This document shows, piece after piece, positions 19,201 through 28,286 of a stretch of DNA of 64,000 nt. This DNA comes from UBA1181 sp045617845 (lineage in GTDB: Bacteria > Bacteroidota > Bacteroidia > Bacteroidales > Paludibacteraceae), in assembly GCA_045617845.1 (NCBI GenBank), contig JAZLJL010000023.1:1-64000 (forward strand), given 5' to 3'. A program made the position numbers and the translations under genes. How positions within the stretch are numbered: the first letter of the stretch is position 1; each line of letters starts with the position of its first letter. The notes beneath the pieces are model-generated. The model saw only the letters and a program-made list of their open reading frames with translations, did not search any database and was not told the DNA's origin.

Positions 19201-22200
19201 TTCTTCGTCTCATCTGTTAAGTCGATGGTCGTTCCGTAACATCCTTCCAATAGTCCGATTGGCGAATAGTGGATGCTTTCCCTGACGTCGACAGTGAATG
19301 GAACCGCCTCGCTTCGACAATTGCTCTTTTGGTCTACTGCCTTTAATGTGTATGGGGTGATTCCGTAGTTTTGTGTGCTGACGTTTAGGGTGTCGGATAA
19401 AACCTCTTCCGTTTGGCTCTTCCATTCAAAGGTTTGGTTCATGCTGTTGGCGCCAATTTTTTTAGCGGTGAATTTTGCGGAGCCTGTTCCTTGACAGAGG
19501 ATGGTATCTCCGATGAGAAGCGGTGTGCCTGGTTGTTCATAGAATTGGATGGAGAGTGTTTTGCTCGCCTCGCACTGGTTGTCGTCTGTGAAGAATAGGG
19601 TATAGAGTCCGCTCTCGCTGATCGAGTCGTCGTCAGCCACAATCGAAGCGTTGAATTCTGTACGTTCGTATACAGGGTTTGTTCCTCCACTTATTGTGCT
19701 GATGGCGTTTGTCTTCAGACTGTAGGTGAAAGGTTGGCAGATGGTGTCTATCTTGTCTAACCCTATGGTGATTTGTGGGTTTACCGTTATGACCACATGG
19801 CTGCGTTGGCTTACGCAACTGGTTTTCTTGTTGATGGTTTCGATTTGATAAGAATATGTGGCTGTTTGTTTTGTTCCGATTTCCACGAATTCTTTCTCCG
19901 AAATCATTTCTGAATTTTGGTCGTACCACTTGATGCTGTACGCTTGGATGTCGTTGTTGCTTCGTCCAATGTTTACGATCGCATTTTCTTTTGCGGTGGT
20001 ATCTTGGCAAAGTGGGAATGCGGTGTCAGGGAGTGGCGTTGGTGCCACGTTCACGGTCAAATGCTGGGTGAGTGTGTCGGAACAGGTTGTTCCTTTTAGA
20101 TTCTCAATTAAGTAGATGATCGTGTCTTGGCGGATATCCTTGAATGAGAAGGTTGTTGACGTGCTCATCACGCTTCCGCCTTCGAATCCCCATGCGTATG
20201 TCACTGGCCTTTCATCCCCGACGGCCGATAGCTCCACGGTGTCTCCTTCGCATAGTATAGTCTTTCCTTCTATGTCGAAAACTGGATTCTTGTGGAAGAT
20301 GAGTGTCAGTTGGTTCGTCGCGTCACAGAGTGTTGTTTCATCTTCAATTGTGAAGATGTAGTGTAGCGTGTCTTGTTGTGTTTTGCTGATGCTCTTCAGT
20401 TCGTTTTCTCCGATGGAGAATCCGTTCTCTGTGGCGTTGAAGTGAATCGTTGAATGTGGTGTCGAGTCGATGTTGAATGATTTTATCGCCAAGTCGTATA
20501 CGTTAACGACCTCGCCTTCGCATTTCTCCAGGACTCCGTTTTCGGCGATTGGACTCACTTTGATAGCCTCTTTTATTTCTGCTATGATGGTATCGAATCC
20601 GCTGACGCATCCACTTTGTATGTTCTTGGCGAATGCGGTGTATTGCGCCACAGGTGGTGTGCTTGGAATGAGAAGCGTATCTCCTTGTTGCGTGGAGGTG
20701 TAGTCTCCCCAGAATATCTTGTTGCTTTGGGTGTCGTTGTTTTGTTTGGCCGTTAGCTGGAGTTGTCCGTTTGCGGAGCAGAACCAAACGGTGTCTTTAC
20801 CCTTTTCGATGACAGGTGTGTTTGGCTTTTTGTTGATGGTGATGTCGACAAAAGCGGATGCGGAACATACGTCGTCTTCCACCGTGTATGTGTAGCGTAC
20901 GCTATCCCTTCCTGCCGTGTAATGGATCTCTTGCGCTTGAGCCTCCGTTAGTGCTGACTCTTGGGCGTTGATGACTTGTCCGAATGAGAAGCGTAGACCC
21001 GACATGTTCTCGAAATTGTTTTTAACGATGTTCTTTGAGACGTGGTCAATCACTTCTTGGTACAAAGAAATGGTGGCGGGTTCGCAGACAGGATCGATGG
21101 TTAGTTTGCCTAAGTCTGGTGTCTTTCTGATTATAACCTCGATGGTTGTGTCTTTGTAACATTGGGTAATAGTGTTTCTTTGCCTAACGGTGTATTTGAA
21201 GGCTGTGGCGATTTCGTTCAGCGTGAAGTTATCCGTGATGATCGGATTGCTTACGGAATCCATTTGTTCGTTGAACCATTGTAGGTTGAATACGCTCTTG
21301 TCGTCATTGGACCCGTCCGGAGTGGTTTGGATGGAGACGTCAATCTTTTTGCTCTTTGTGTCTTGACAGAATGCGGTATCTTGGGTAATTGCGTTTGCGG
21401 GGGTAGGGTAGATGGTGATGTCCACATCGAAGGAGTCGACACATCCTGTCAATGGATTCACTTCCACCAATCTTACGGTTTCGTCCGCATCGAGGACCAA
21501 TTCCGCAGGGTTCCCGTTCACTTTATCTCCTGACGCTCTTTTCCATGTGTAGTTGTAGGTTTTGTCGTTTGGAGTAGGCAATGTGAATACTACATTTTGG
21601 CAAGCTGATAATTTGTTGTCCACGCTGGCGTTAGGCAATCCGTTGAATATGACTGTAGCGGTATCTGTTATGCGGCAGCCACTGATGATGTCCTCTATTT
21701 CGATGAGGTATTGCGTTGTGTCGTTTTGGCCTTTGGTCTTTTGTGATTGGATGCTTTGCGTCACTTTGCTGCCTTTCACTTTGTTGACCAACTTGTAGAT
21801 GTTAACCCTTTGGTCTTTTTGAAGGATGATGTCGTTTTTGCTGTGGAGTAACTTGCCTATGGTGTCTTGTAGAGAGATAGATTCTCCGTAACAGAGGTTT
21901 TTCGTTCCGAAAGGATTGTATTTAATGGTGTTTTCCACCTTGACATTGATCAGTATGCTGTCGCTCAAGCATTCTGTGACCGTGTCTTTTTGGAACACAT
22001 AATATTGGGCGTTAGACTCTTCTTTCGTGATGACATGGTCTTTCGGAGTCCATTGTATCCGTGTGTTGAAGTCTGCGTTATTGATGGTCGCCTCAATCTT
22101 CGCCGTTAAGTTGACTGTGTCGTTGACGGCGCAGAGATAGACTGTGGTGTCCTCGTTCATCTTAGGCAGATGTGGTTTCGGGTTCACGATGGCGTTGGCT

Positions 22201-25200
22201 CCGACCATAGGTCCGTAGCATTGGGTGTTCTTGTCTTTGTATTGCGCGTAATACAAACTCTTTCCCGCCGAGAAGAGATATCTGTCGGCTGTGGTGTCTA
22301 CCTTCATTTCGCTTTCTAGGACCTCCGTCTTTTTGTCGGAGGCATAGAGGTAAAGCATGAGGTCTTTGTCTGTCGTTCTATGGATGTTGAACTCTTTAGG
22401 AAATTCACCTTCACACATCACCACTGTGTCTATTCTAGGTATAGAGTCTACGTTCGGATGGATATATATGCCGACGTTCAACCATGGACCTTTACAGCCT
22501 TGGATGGTGGATTGGCGCATGGCGTAGAAGATGGTGTCGGTATTGCTGTAGTCGATATCGATGGTGTGCGCTAATCTGTTCTTGTTGTATTTTTCCAGCG
22601 TGTCGCAGTCGTCGTTTTGGTTGTCCTTTTTGTACCACTCCAAGATGTAGTCTCGTGACGGATACCCGATTGCTGGTAAGGTCTTGCTGTTGTATGGGTT
22701 CGCTCCTTCGCAGAAGTTGAGGGAGAATTCTTTTTCGGTGACATTGATCACTTGCGTCGTGTCTCCGATCATCGCATAGGACGTGATGGCGTCCGCCACG
22801 ACGATTCTGAAGGTGTCAACGTCGCTGACGCAACTGTTGCTGTCGATTCTCACGACTACATATTTCTCTTCACCGGCGATGGCAGTGTTGGTCATCGGAT
22901 TTCCGCCCGTCGTCACATTGGCGTAAGCCGTGCTACGGTATTTGTCGACCGGAAGAGTCGATGCGTCCGCAATCGATTTCCACACCCACTTGTAACCTTC
23001 CGAATAAGTGTCCGGCTCATCAAGGAATTCGTCGAAATTGGTGATTGGGCTATCTCCTGTACAATATCGTATGGAGTCCACACCACCGGCGAAGACAGGC
23101 ACGTCTTTCGTGCGGCAATTGATTTTCACGGTGACTAAGCTAGGTGCTCCGCCGCATCCTTTGTCAGTGACTCCCTGTATGACGAAATGGGTGTAACGGA
23201 TTCCGTCGGTAGTGCATCCGCTCTGGGTGTCCAATTCGTCCATCAGGTGCTCGAATGACATGGAGTCTTTCTTGAGGGCTTGTCTCATGTTCTCTTCGAC
23301 GTCTCCGGAGGCCACGTCGTAGTAAGGATAGAATTTGACGTTGCTAGTCGAGTAGCTTTTATTGTTCAATTCCTTTAATTGATTGAACACATCGTCTTGA
23401 GTCAACCGGTAGTATTGGCAGATGACCATGGTGTCGGTTTTGATGGTATCCGCAAAGTTGTTGAACTTTATGTCTATAGGCTTCGGATTACTTTCGCAGT
23501 GGTCTTTGAAGTAAGTGGCTTCATATCTCAATGTAATATAGCTATCGGTGAAAGCGGTGTCCATCGGAATGTTGACGGTGTCGCCTTCTCCGATTTTTAT
23601 TCTAAGAATTTCGTCCACGTCTTTGTCCAATCTATACCAGAGGACTTTATATTCTTGGTGTTTGGCGTCTTTTGTTGCCCTCAGTGTGATGGAGTCTTCA
23701 TGGTTTGTGCTTCGGCAGAATTCTGTCTCGATGTTATCGAGGTCTGGCGTCTCGTCAATCTTCAAATCCAGCACTTTCACGAAAAAGGTGAAATTTTCGC
23801 TCATGCAACTTCCGGCCAAGTCTTTTTGCCTGATTTTTACGGTGCGGTTTCCTGGAATGTCCGTGTCGATGCTTCCCGTTTTTTGTATGTTCCAGGTTGC
23901 GGTGGTGTCGAAGGTCTGGTTTATCCTTTCGTTGAATATCGTGTTTGTTGTTCCTCCGATGGTATCTGTGATGGTTGCGTACAAATCGTATTCGGGAAAA
24001 TCTTTTCGGATTTTGATGTTCTGTAATTCGTTCCCCAAACAAGCATAAATAGTATCGTTCTTTTTTATGGTGTCACCATCGTAGATGACAATTGGGTCTT
24101 TTATTTTTTCCTTGACGAATTTGACAGGAATGAAATCGCTGCAACTTGATATCTCATTACCATAACCATCTCCTCTTTTCCATGGCGATTTATAGTAAAG
24201 GAAAAGATCTTCGTCTTGGGTGATTTCGTATTCTTCCGATAATTTGCTTGTGTCTCTTAGGGAAATGAAATGGTCTTTTTGGAATATGTTTCCGTCTAAT
24301 GTGTCTGTCGCGTTTTTGAATAATACGTAGATGTCGCTAAACTCCATTTCCATATTCACGATAGAATCCACGTCTTCACCTTCAAGCGCTGGCTGACAGC
24401 CTCCTGCGAAGAAATCCTTCCATGCTTGTGTGGTGTCAATCAGTTGAATGGATTGGTCTTGATTGCTCAATAGCTCTTCCAACAGGGCTCTGTTAACACC
24501 ATGCTCGCCTGCGAAATCCACTAACTCATCACGTTTGTGACGTTCCCATATGCACGAGTCCACTCTTGCGATGGAGTCGATGTCGAATTCCATCTTAGCC
24601 AATTGGTCTTTGATGGCGAGTGCTGAAATGTGTAGCTCGTCGCAAAAGTGTATGACGATGGAGTCTGGCGTTTCCCTGCAGTCGCTGGATGCGTGGATGT
24701 TGATTTCCACGAGTTTTTCATTGTTCTTTTTGTATATTCCTGTACCGGTTTTATATTCTCCGTTTAAACCTTTACATTGATCTTTACTTTTATCGTCAAG
24801 ATTTCCATCTCCATCGCCATTGCCGTTCAATTCACATCTGTAATCGTCCCAATTGATGTTTTTGTTGTTCGTGCTTTCGAAAATGGAGGTGTCTTTTGTG
24901 ACATCATCTGTTAAATCTAACTGTGCTTGCGGTATGACTCTTGGTATCTCTGCCATATAGGTTTGTTTGTTATATACCGGGTCGTCCGCTTTTTTCGAAT
25001 GCAGTTTGAGGACTATGACAATCGCATTGGTGTCGCTGATAATGTTTGGAACGACAAGTTGTTGGTTCCCGTTTTTAAAGCTGAAAACAATTTCACGTGT
25101 TTTGAGCACGGAGGGTAAGTTAGTCGAATAGTTGTTGTTCGTTTTGTCGACATCGTGTAGGTAGTCGTTCATGAACGTTATTGCGCTTGTCTTCCCTGAA

Positions 25201-26801
25201 CTTCCTTTCATGTATGCTTTGTTGTAGGTCGAATCCCAAAGACAGACGGTGTGGGCATTGGCTTTCGATGATTCTAAATCTTTGACATCGTCCCCATATA
25301 CTACTGAAACAGTTGGATATACATTGTTGCTATTGGTTATGCCTTGATTTGCTTTGCTAGTGATTCTGTTGTCGAACGATATGTCGCAGCTGACGATAGA
25401 ATCCACGTATTCGGAAATCGGAATGCGAACGTTGATGTTTGTGAGCCCGTTTTTGTTGTAACCGGTCTTTACATATAGCTTGCAAGTAAAGTCTTTGTCC
25501 GGTTCAATATCGGTCTCTTCCATCTCCATTGGCAAAGCGACCATTGGTGCGTCAGGCGCTCCGATATAGAGAAGGACATTGGTCAAAAAATGGTTCTCTT
25601 TCTCAGGTATGATGTTGAATTTAAAGGAACTGTCTCCTTTGTTGATGTAAAGATATTCGTTGAGGTTTTTCCCGGGGTCCAATGTCGTTTTCATTAAGTC
25701 GAAACCTCTTGAGTATGTTTGGAACTGCTTTATTTCACAGTCTTTGTTTTTGTAGAGATAGTTAATGGTACATCCAAATGTGTTTTTTTCTTTGGGAGTT
25801 GTGCCAAGTGAGTCGTATGGAAGTGTGATCTTCTTTGCTTGGTCGTATTGGTATGATGTTTTTTTGTATCTGTCTGAATTTTGAAGGAGGTCCCCATTCT
25901 TATTGATGATGAAGGATTCTTCTCCTTGGGTTAGCATTCCTCCGAATCCGCAATATGCGAAAGAAATGGTGTCGTTTATAGTGAATGGATTGGCTGACCC
26001 GAAATTGAATTTTGTACATATCGGGTCACTGTTATGTCCTTCTGTGCTGGCTGATTGGAAAAGGTCTGTGTTATAGACCATAATGCTTCGCCTTGGTAAC
26101 ATTGGGTGCTTGTAGACCAAAGAGAAGTTCCATCCGCAAAATTGTCCGGCACCCTCTTTCTCGCTTTTCTTTAATTTTACAGGGACGTTGGCGACGTATA
26201 TCCTATAATTACCGGTAGACGGAAAGTTTGAGTCGGAAATTACATTTTTGATGTATTCTGTTATGTTTTTATGTATGATATAGAATCCATCTGCTTGTAA
26301 TTCATTACCTATATATGCCGCCTTTTCGATTGCTGTTCCTGATACTTGGGTGAATTGTCTTAATGAGGCATTCGTAAGAGGAAGGTCGTATCCGTCGCCG
26401 TCTGTGATTTTCACATAGACATTATCTGGAATCGGCTTGTTCGCCCTACCTCCCCAGCTGAGTCTTGCGTCTTCAATCGAAATGTCGCCGCATTCGGTCT
26501 CTAAATTCAGACAAAATTCCGCGAAATTACAGTTGCTGATGACTATCCCATCTGTCGTTTTGGGGGTGTTCATGATAGGAAATACGGAATCGTTTCTTTC
26601 CATATCTTGATTTTGCATAATCGTGTCTGTGTTGGTTATGCCAGGAAAATACGTGTTTGTGTTTCCGATAAGGAAACAGTTGCCATGTATAGTTCCCGAA
26701 TAGACAGGATCAATATCCGTTAAAGGAAATGATGCTTGCGCAAATGCGAAACCTATAGATGCAAGTAATATACTGATAAATAGTAATAATCGTTTTTCCA
26801 T
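16290..26801 (-). CDS. SprB-like giant adhesin (~3500 residues), T9SS type B cargo
   Basis: The start at 26801 gives a clean signal peptide (EKRLLLFISILLASIGFAFA); an upstream ATG at 26855 would bury it behind 18 residues. The body is some tens of Ig/PKD-like units of ~80-100 residues, each with a short cysteine motif such as VCEGEF, LCEGD, ICYGE or FCQDT followed by VxxTITVN-like strands. A true PKD unit (YTWSFGDGHGW) lies at about residue 3390. The last ~75 residues (FVPNTMIADGEYIFMKNYEL to MTGYITLVR) form the type B sorting domain. The protein should be exported by the Sec system and the T9SS and anchored outside; adhesion, or gliding-like surface movement, is inferred only. No gld genes are present. 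The PorP/SprF-type partner overlaps its stop codon. Unlike the partial adhesin at the window start, codon use is ordinary. Confidence 0.88.
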   Translation of the reverse strand: MEKRLLLFISILLASIGFAFAQASFPLTDIDPVYSGTIHGNCFLIGNTNTYFPGITNTDTIMQNQDMERNDSVFPIMNTPKTTDGIVISNCNFAEFCLNLETECGDISIEDARLSWGGRANKPIPDNVYVKITDGDGYDLPLTNASLRQFTQVSGTAIEKAAYIGNELQADGFYIIHKNITEYIKNVISDSNFPSTGNYRIYVANVPVKLKKSEKEGAGQFCGWNFSLVYKHPMLPRRSIMVYNTDLFQSASTEGHNSDPICTKFNFGSANPFTINDTISFAYCGFGGMLTQGEESFIINKNGDLLQNSDRYKKTSYQYDQAKKITLPYDSLGTTPKEKNTFGCTINYLYKNKDCEIKQFQTYSRGFDLMKTTLDPGKNLNEYLYINKGDSSFKFNIIPEKENHFLTNVLLYIGAPDAPMVALPMEMEETDIEPDKDFTCKLYVKTGYNKNGLTNINVRIPISEYVDSIVSCDISFDNRITSKANQGITNSNNVYPTVSVVYGDDVKDLESSKANAHTVCLWDSTYNKAYMKGSSGKTSAITFMNDYLHDVDKTNNNYSTNLPSVLKTREIVFSFKNGNQQLVVPNIISDTNAIVIVLKLHSKKADDPVYNKQTYMAEIPRVIPQAQLDLTDDVTKDTSIFESTNNKNINWDDYRCELNGNGDGDGNLDDKSKDQCKGLNGEYKTGTGIYKKNNEKLVEINIHASSDCRETPDSIVIHFCDELHISALAIKDQLAKMEFDIDSIARVDSCIWERHKRDELVDFAGEHGVNRALLEELLSNQDQSIQLIDTTQAWKDFFAGGCQPALEGEDVDSIVNMEMEFSDIYVLFKNATDTLDGNIFQKDHFISLRDTSKLSEEYEITQDEDLFLYYKSPWKRGDGYGNEISSCSDFIPVKFVKEKIKDPIVIYDGDTIKKNDTIYACLGNELQNIKIRKDFPEYDLYATITDTIGGTTNTIFNERINQTFDTTATWNIQKTGSIDTDIPGNRTVKIRQKDLAGSCMSENFTFFVKVLDLKIDETPDLDNIETEFCRSTNHEDSITLRATKDAKHQEYKVLWYRLDKDVDEILRIKIGEGDTVNIPMDTAFTDSYITLRYEATYFKDHCESNPKPIDIKFNNFADTIKTDTMVICQYYRLTQDDVFNQLKELNNKSYSTSNVKFYPYYDVASGDVEENMRQALKKDSMSFEHLMDELDTQSGCTTDGIRYTHFVIQGVTDKGCGGAPSLVTVKINCRTKDVPVFAGGVDSIRYCTGDSPITNFDEFLDEPDTYSEGYKWVWKSIADASTLPVDKYRSTAYANVTTGGNPMTNTAIAGEEKYVVVRIDSNSCVSDVDTFRIVVADAITSYAMIGDTTQVINVTEKEFSLNFCEGANPYNSKTLPAIGYPSRDYILEWYKKDNQNDDCDTLEKYNKNRLAHTIDIDYSNTDTIFYAMRQSTIQGCKGPWLNVGIYIHPNVDSIPRIDTVVMCEGEFPKEFNIHRTTDKDLMLYLYASDKKTEVLESEMKVDTTADRYLFSAGKSLYYAQYKDKNTQCYGPMVGANAIVNPKPHLPKMNEDTTVYLCAVNDTVNLTAKIEATINNADFNTRIQWTPKDHVITKEESNAQYYVFQKDTVTECLSDSILINVKVENTIKYNPFGTKNLCYGESISLQDTIGKLLHSKNDIILQKDQRVNIYKLVNKVKGSKVTQSIQSQKTKGQNDTTQYLIEIEDIISGCRITDTATVIFNGLPNASVDNKLSACQNVVFTLPTPNDKTYNYTWKRASGDKVNGNPAELVLDADETVRLVEVNPLTGCVDSFDVDITIYPTPANAITQDTAFCQDTKSKKIDVSIQTTPDGSNDDKSVFNLQWFNEQMDSVSNPIITDNFTLNEIATAFKYTVRQRNTITQCYKDTTIEVIIRKTPDLGKLTIDPVCEPATISLYQEVIDHVSKNIVKNNFENMSGLRFSFGQVINAQESALTEAQAQEIHYTAGRDSVRYTYTVEDDVCSASAFVDITINKKPNTPVIEKGKDTVWFCSANGQLQLTAKQNNDTQSNKIFWGDYTSTQQGDTLLIPSTPPVAQYTAFAKNIQSGCVSGFDTIIAEIKEAIKVSPIAENGVLEKCEGEVVNVYDLAIKSFNIDSTPHSTIHFNATENGFSIGENELKSISKTQQDTLHYIFTIEDETTLCDATNQLTLIFHKNPVFDIEGKTILCEGDTVELSAVGDERPVTYAWGFEGGSVMSTSTTFSFKDIRQDTIIYLIENLKGTTCSDTLTQHLTVNVAPTPLPDTAFPLCQDTTAKENAIVNIGRSNNDIQAYSIKWYDQNSEMISEKEFVEIGTKQTATYSYQIETINKKTSCVSQRSHVVITVNPQITIGLDKIDTICQPFTYSLKTNAISTISGGTNPVYERTEFNASIVADDDSISESGLYTLFFTDDNQCEASKTLSIQFYEQPGTPLLIGDTILCQGTGSAKFTAKKIGANSMNQTFEWKSQTEEVLSDTLNVSTQNYGITPYTLKAVDQKSNCRSEAVPFTVDVRESIHYSPIGLLEGCYGTTIDLTDETKKSYTGSEEEKHISYFFLSENQNLTSVKTPEAISKSGLYVTKATEEISQCERQDTIEVVIYDSIGVSTEGSKMICQGDEVEGLKAINAERYTWVRSNGDNEETASFPFASTVTESENFRLIGEKKIGTLYCQDSIDVYITVNANPATLTDTFLYFCQDTVGDGKELIVAKRAAEDEKLALVWTNETGDTLFTDGETATTSIKTDGTITYHISQLNTETGCTSKQSNVTVTTLPQIRVDLKDTTTCVPNNVNLVLWASKAAHAEGYDEKITVSTYELMNNGRATDVTTFADSITSGGTYRITFQYESDGITCQSEGVSTLTFNRQPSKPSVPDQNFCQYTGEHELKGNVNANNVRLLWEDLSVYPPKADTVTTTITTDVATHKLYLVRQVQDLSGCVSEADSAWMTVYPAIESLDKDTAICYGEFVNLNEFAEGSYRGGTTEHSVFFKNADGQAFDADKVMKSNTYFAYFADSLNVCHDTATFIINVDSPIQLVINGGGTACTDQTVTLEATGAEQYEWSNGSKNPSIEVTSNEATEKTFTVEGRRMFHDIYCQADTTASVTFHNAVTPRTLTFDTCARNTVTIDDIIRKNDIKETVDTIWNLTEGIRYTNISQDLGQSGKYEIAVHNEEGCAAHHMLDIKMHSVEELKIERQEETYCYGNLANFSVSGKNAKEYEWTNFNDGTVKTGSTYNEPVYEKSEFMLIATEEELGCKDTINFTVDAYPFKDITVSGSKTSCRDSLVILSMEDVLTDVRWHMGDTTFMTRDIRFFADVDRRIEVTGIDENGCPASKTINLSVAYLEDPIIEFSTIDNTEYSLSDDVNEVEFKEGTTPDGSDMYKYTWSFGDGHGWIESTRNDVSHVYNDTLIHSRRDINVGLTVEHQYGCKKSTSAILKIDPFIFVPNTMIADGEYIFMKNYELQIYDRVGTLIYQGLGWDGTYKGAPASEDTYFYSLTYFDKGEKKIMTGYITLVR

Positions 26802-27194
26802 CCCTACTATAGTTTTTATTCCTAAATTGCGGTAAAGATACTCACTTTTTTTCATTGTATTTTAATGTTTTACCCCTAAAATGTGGAGTTGTGGGCAATA
26901 TCCCCCTTTGCCTTATCGACATTCGTAATATTCCTTAAATATTGAGTTTTGCTAATCTGTCGTTTACGCCGCTTCCCCATTCCAACATGACCCGTAATGG
27001 ACACTCCTGTTCCCTCTGCTTCCTCCCAAATTCGCGTTTTTTTTGCCTTTTGTTAATATATATGGATGTAAAAATCGCTTTGTAAGTGTGCAACGGATTG
27101 AAAAATAACGTAATTTTGCAAAGTTTTTCCTACGTGGTACGAATAAGTGGTTGAAAGACCCACCACCGGATGTAATTTTAATTTATTTATTACA
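26802..27194. other. Divergent promoter region between the giant adhesin and rplU
   Basis: About 390 bases without a gene. Near the adhesin a minus-strand TATCTTTA (26840-26833) is a one-mismatch -7 box. Near rplU a + strand TAATTTTG (27111-27118) is a perfect -7 box, leaving ~70 bases of leader that contains GTGGT and ACCAC segments able to pair; such leaders often carry r-protein autoregulation, which is not proven here. Confidence 0.4.
27111..27118 (+). promoter_or_regulatory. -7 box of the rplU-rpmA promoter
   Basis: TAATTTTG fits TAnnTTTG exactly and stands 76 bases before the rplU ATG. A -33 TTTG is found only at a non-standard 28-base spacing. Confidence 0.5.
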
Positions 27195-27509
27195 ATGTAC
27201 GCAATTGTAGAAATTCAAGGACAACAATTCAAGGTTGAAGAGAACATGACATTGTTCGTCCACCACATGGACGCTGAGCGTGGCGCACAAGTGGAATTCG
27301 AGAAAGTGTTGTTGATCGACAACAACGGTAGTGTGACAATCGGCGCTCCAGTTATCTCTGGCGCTAAAATCGTCGCTGAAGTCGTTTCCCCTCTCGTTAA
27401 AGGTGACAAGGTTTTGGTCTTCCACAAGAAGAGAAGAAATGGTTACCGTAAATTGAACGGCCATCGTCAGCAGTTCACAGAGTTAAAAATTAAAAACGTA
27501 GTCGCTTAA
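27195..27509 (+). CDS. rplU: 50S ribosomal protein L21
   Basis: Binds 23S rRNA in the large subunit. The frame from ATG 27195 encodes 104 residues beginning MYAIVEIQGQQFKVEE, the usual L21 start; an upstream in-frame codon at 27147 would add a spurious 16-residue leader. The C-terminal motif KRRNGYRKLNGHRQQFTELK is the family RNA-binding signature. rpmA follows 18 bases later, the conserved rplU-rpmA pair. Confidence 0.98.
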   Translation: MYAIVEIQGQQFKVEENMTLFVHHMDAERGAQVEFEKVLLIDNNGSVTIGAPVISGAKIVAEVVSPLVKGDKVLVFHKKRRNGYRKLNGHRQQFTELKIKNVVA

Positions 27510-27527
27510 CTTTAAAATTTAAAAACA

Positions 27528-27794
27528 ATGGCACACAAAAAAGGTGTTGGTAGTTCCAAGAACGGTCGTGAGTCAGCAAGTAAGCGACTCGGAGTTAAGA
27601 TTTTCGGTGGTCAATTCGCTAAGGCAGGTAACATTTTGATTCGTCAACGTGGTACCGTTCACCACCCAGGTGAGAATGTTGGTATGGGTAAGGATCACAC
27701 TTTGTTCGCTTTGATCGACGGTGTGGTTGTATTCAGAAAGAAAAAGGACAATCGTTCTTATGTTTCTGTAAGCCCAATTGAAACGCAAGAGTAA
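27528..27794 (+). CDS. rpmA: 50S ribosomal protein L27
   Basis: An 88-residue large-subunit protein whose flexible N-terminus reaches the peptidyl-transferase centre. It begins MAHKKGVGSSKNGRES without the cleaved N-terminal extension seen in Firmicutes, and carries GQFAKAGNILIRQRGT and HPGENVGMGKDHTLF. It is co-transcribed with rplU and followed by a terminator. Confidence 0.98.
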   Translation: MAHKKGVGSSKNGRESASKRLGVKIFGGQFAKAGNILIRQRGTVHHPGENVGMGKDHTLFALIDGVVVFRKKKDNRSYVSVSPIETQE

Positions 27795-27821
27795 ATTTGT
27801 TTCATATTTGTTGTTTTTTTT

Positions 27822-27857
27822 CGGGGATTCGATTTGATATCGCGTCCCCGTTTTATT
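27822..27857 (+). terminator. Terminator of rplU-rpmA
   Basis: Arms CGGGGA (27822-27827) and TCCCCG (27845-27850), with extra pairing inside, are followed by TTTTATTTT. It lies about 30 bases after the rpmA stop. Confidence 0.75.
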
Positions 27858-27911
27858 TTCCCGCCTGTTTGATTCCTATGGTTTTCGACCTTCTATCGTC
27901 GAGCGTTTCTT

Positions 27912-28286
27912 CTACTTGGTCAGTATGTCGTAGGCGAGACTAATCTCTTTGAATTTCTCTGTTAGGATTAATTTCATCTTTTCGTCTTGTACGGTGTCGG
28001 GGTGGTATTTTTTGGCTAAACTATGGTAGGCTGTTTGGATTTCTTCATCCGTCGCAGAATCTTCTAACCCTAAAACACGTAGTGCCGGATTCGTGGAGGT
28101 TGCTGATGATACGTTTGCCGATATTTCGTTGCTTGTTTTTTGTCCCGTATTCCCCTTGCCTCCCGCATTTACATAGAAGTGTGAATACTTGCGTTCAAGG
28201 TATTCGATTTCCACATTGTACAAACCCATGTACCCTATGATTTCGGATAATAGTCTCCATTCCGCTTGGTCTATGCCTTTGCACAA
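27912..28286 (-). CDS. DjlA-like co-chaperone, 3' part with the J domain (frameshifted)
   Basis: This frame holds the last segment of a TerB-like helical domain (CKGIDQAEWRLLSEIIGYMG), a linker of ~35 residues, and a complete J domain at the C-terminus: LRVLGLEDSATDEEIQTAY, then KKYHPDTV with the HPD tripeptide that stimulates DnaK ATPase. Its apparent start is a TTG inside the TerB helix, which is not a sensible protein start. It continues, in the -1 frame, the gene at 28271-28942. Joined by a one-base backward slip at the seven-T run (28306-28300 on the minus strand), the product would be ~343 residues with transmembrane, TerB and J parts, as in DjlA. Confidence 0.75.
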   Translation of the reverse strand: MCKGIDQAEWRLLSEIIGYMGLYNVEIEYLERKYSHFYVNAGGKGNTGQKTSNEISANVSSATSTNPALRVLGLEDSATDEEIQTAYHSLAKKYHPDTVQDEKMKLILTEKFKEISLAYDILTK

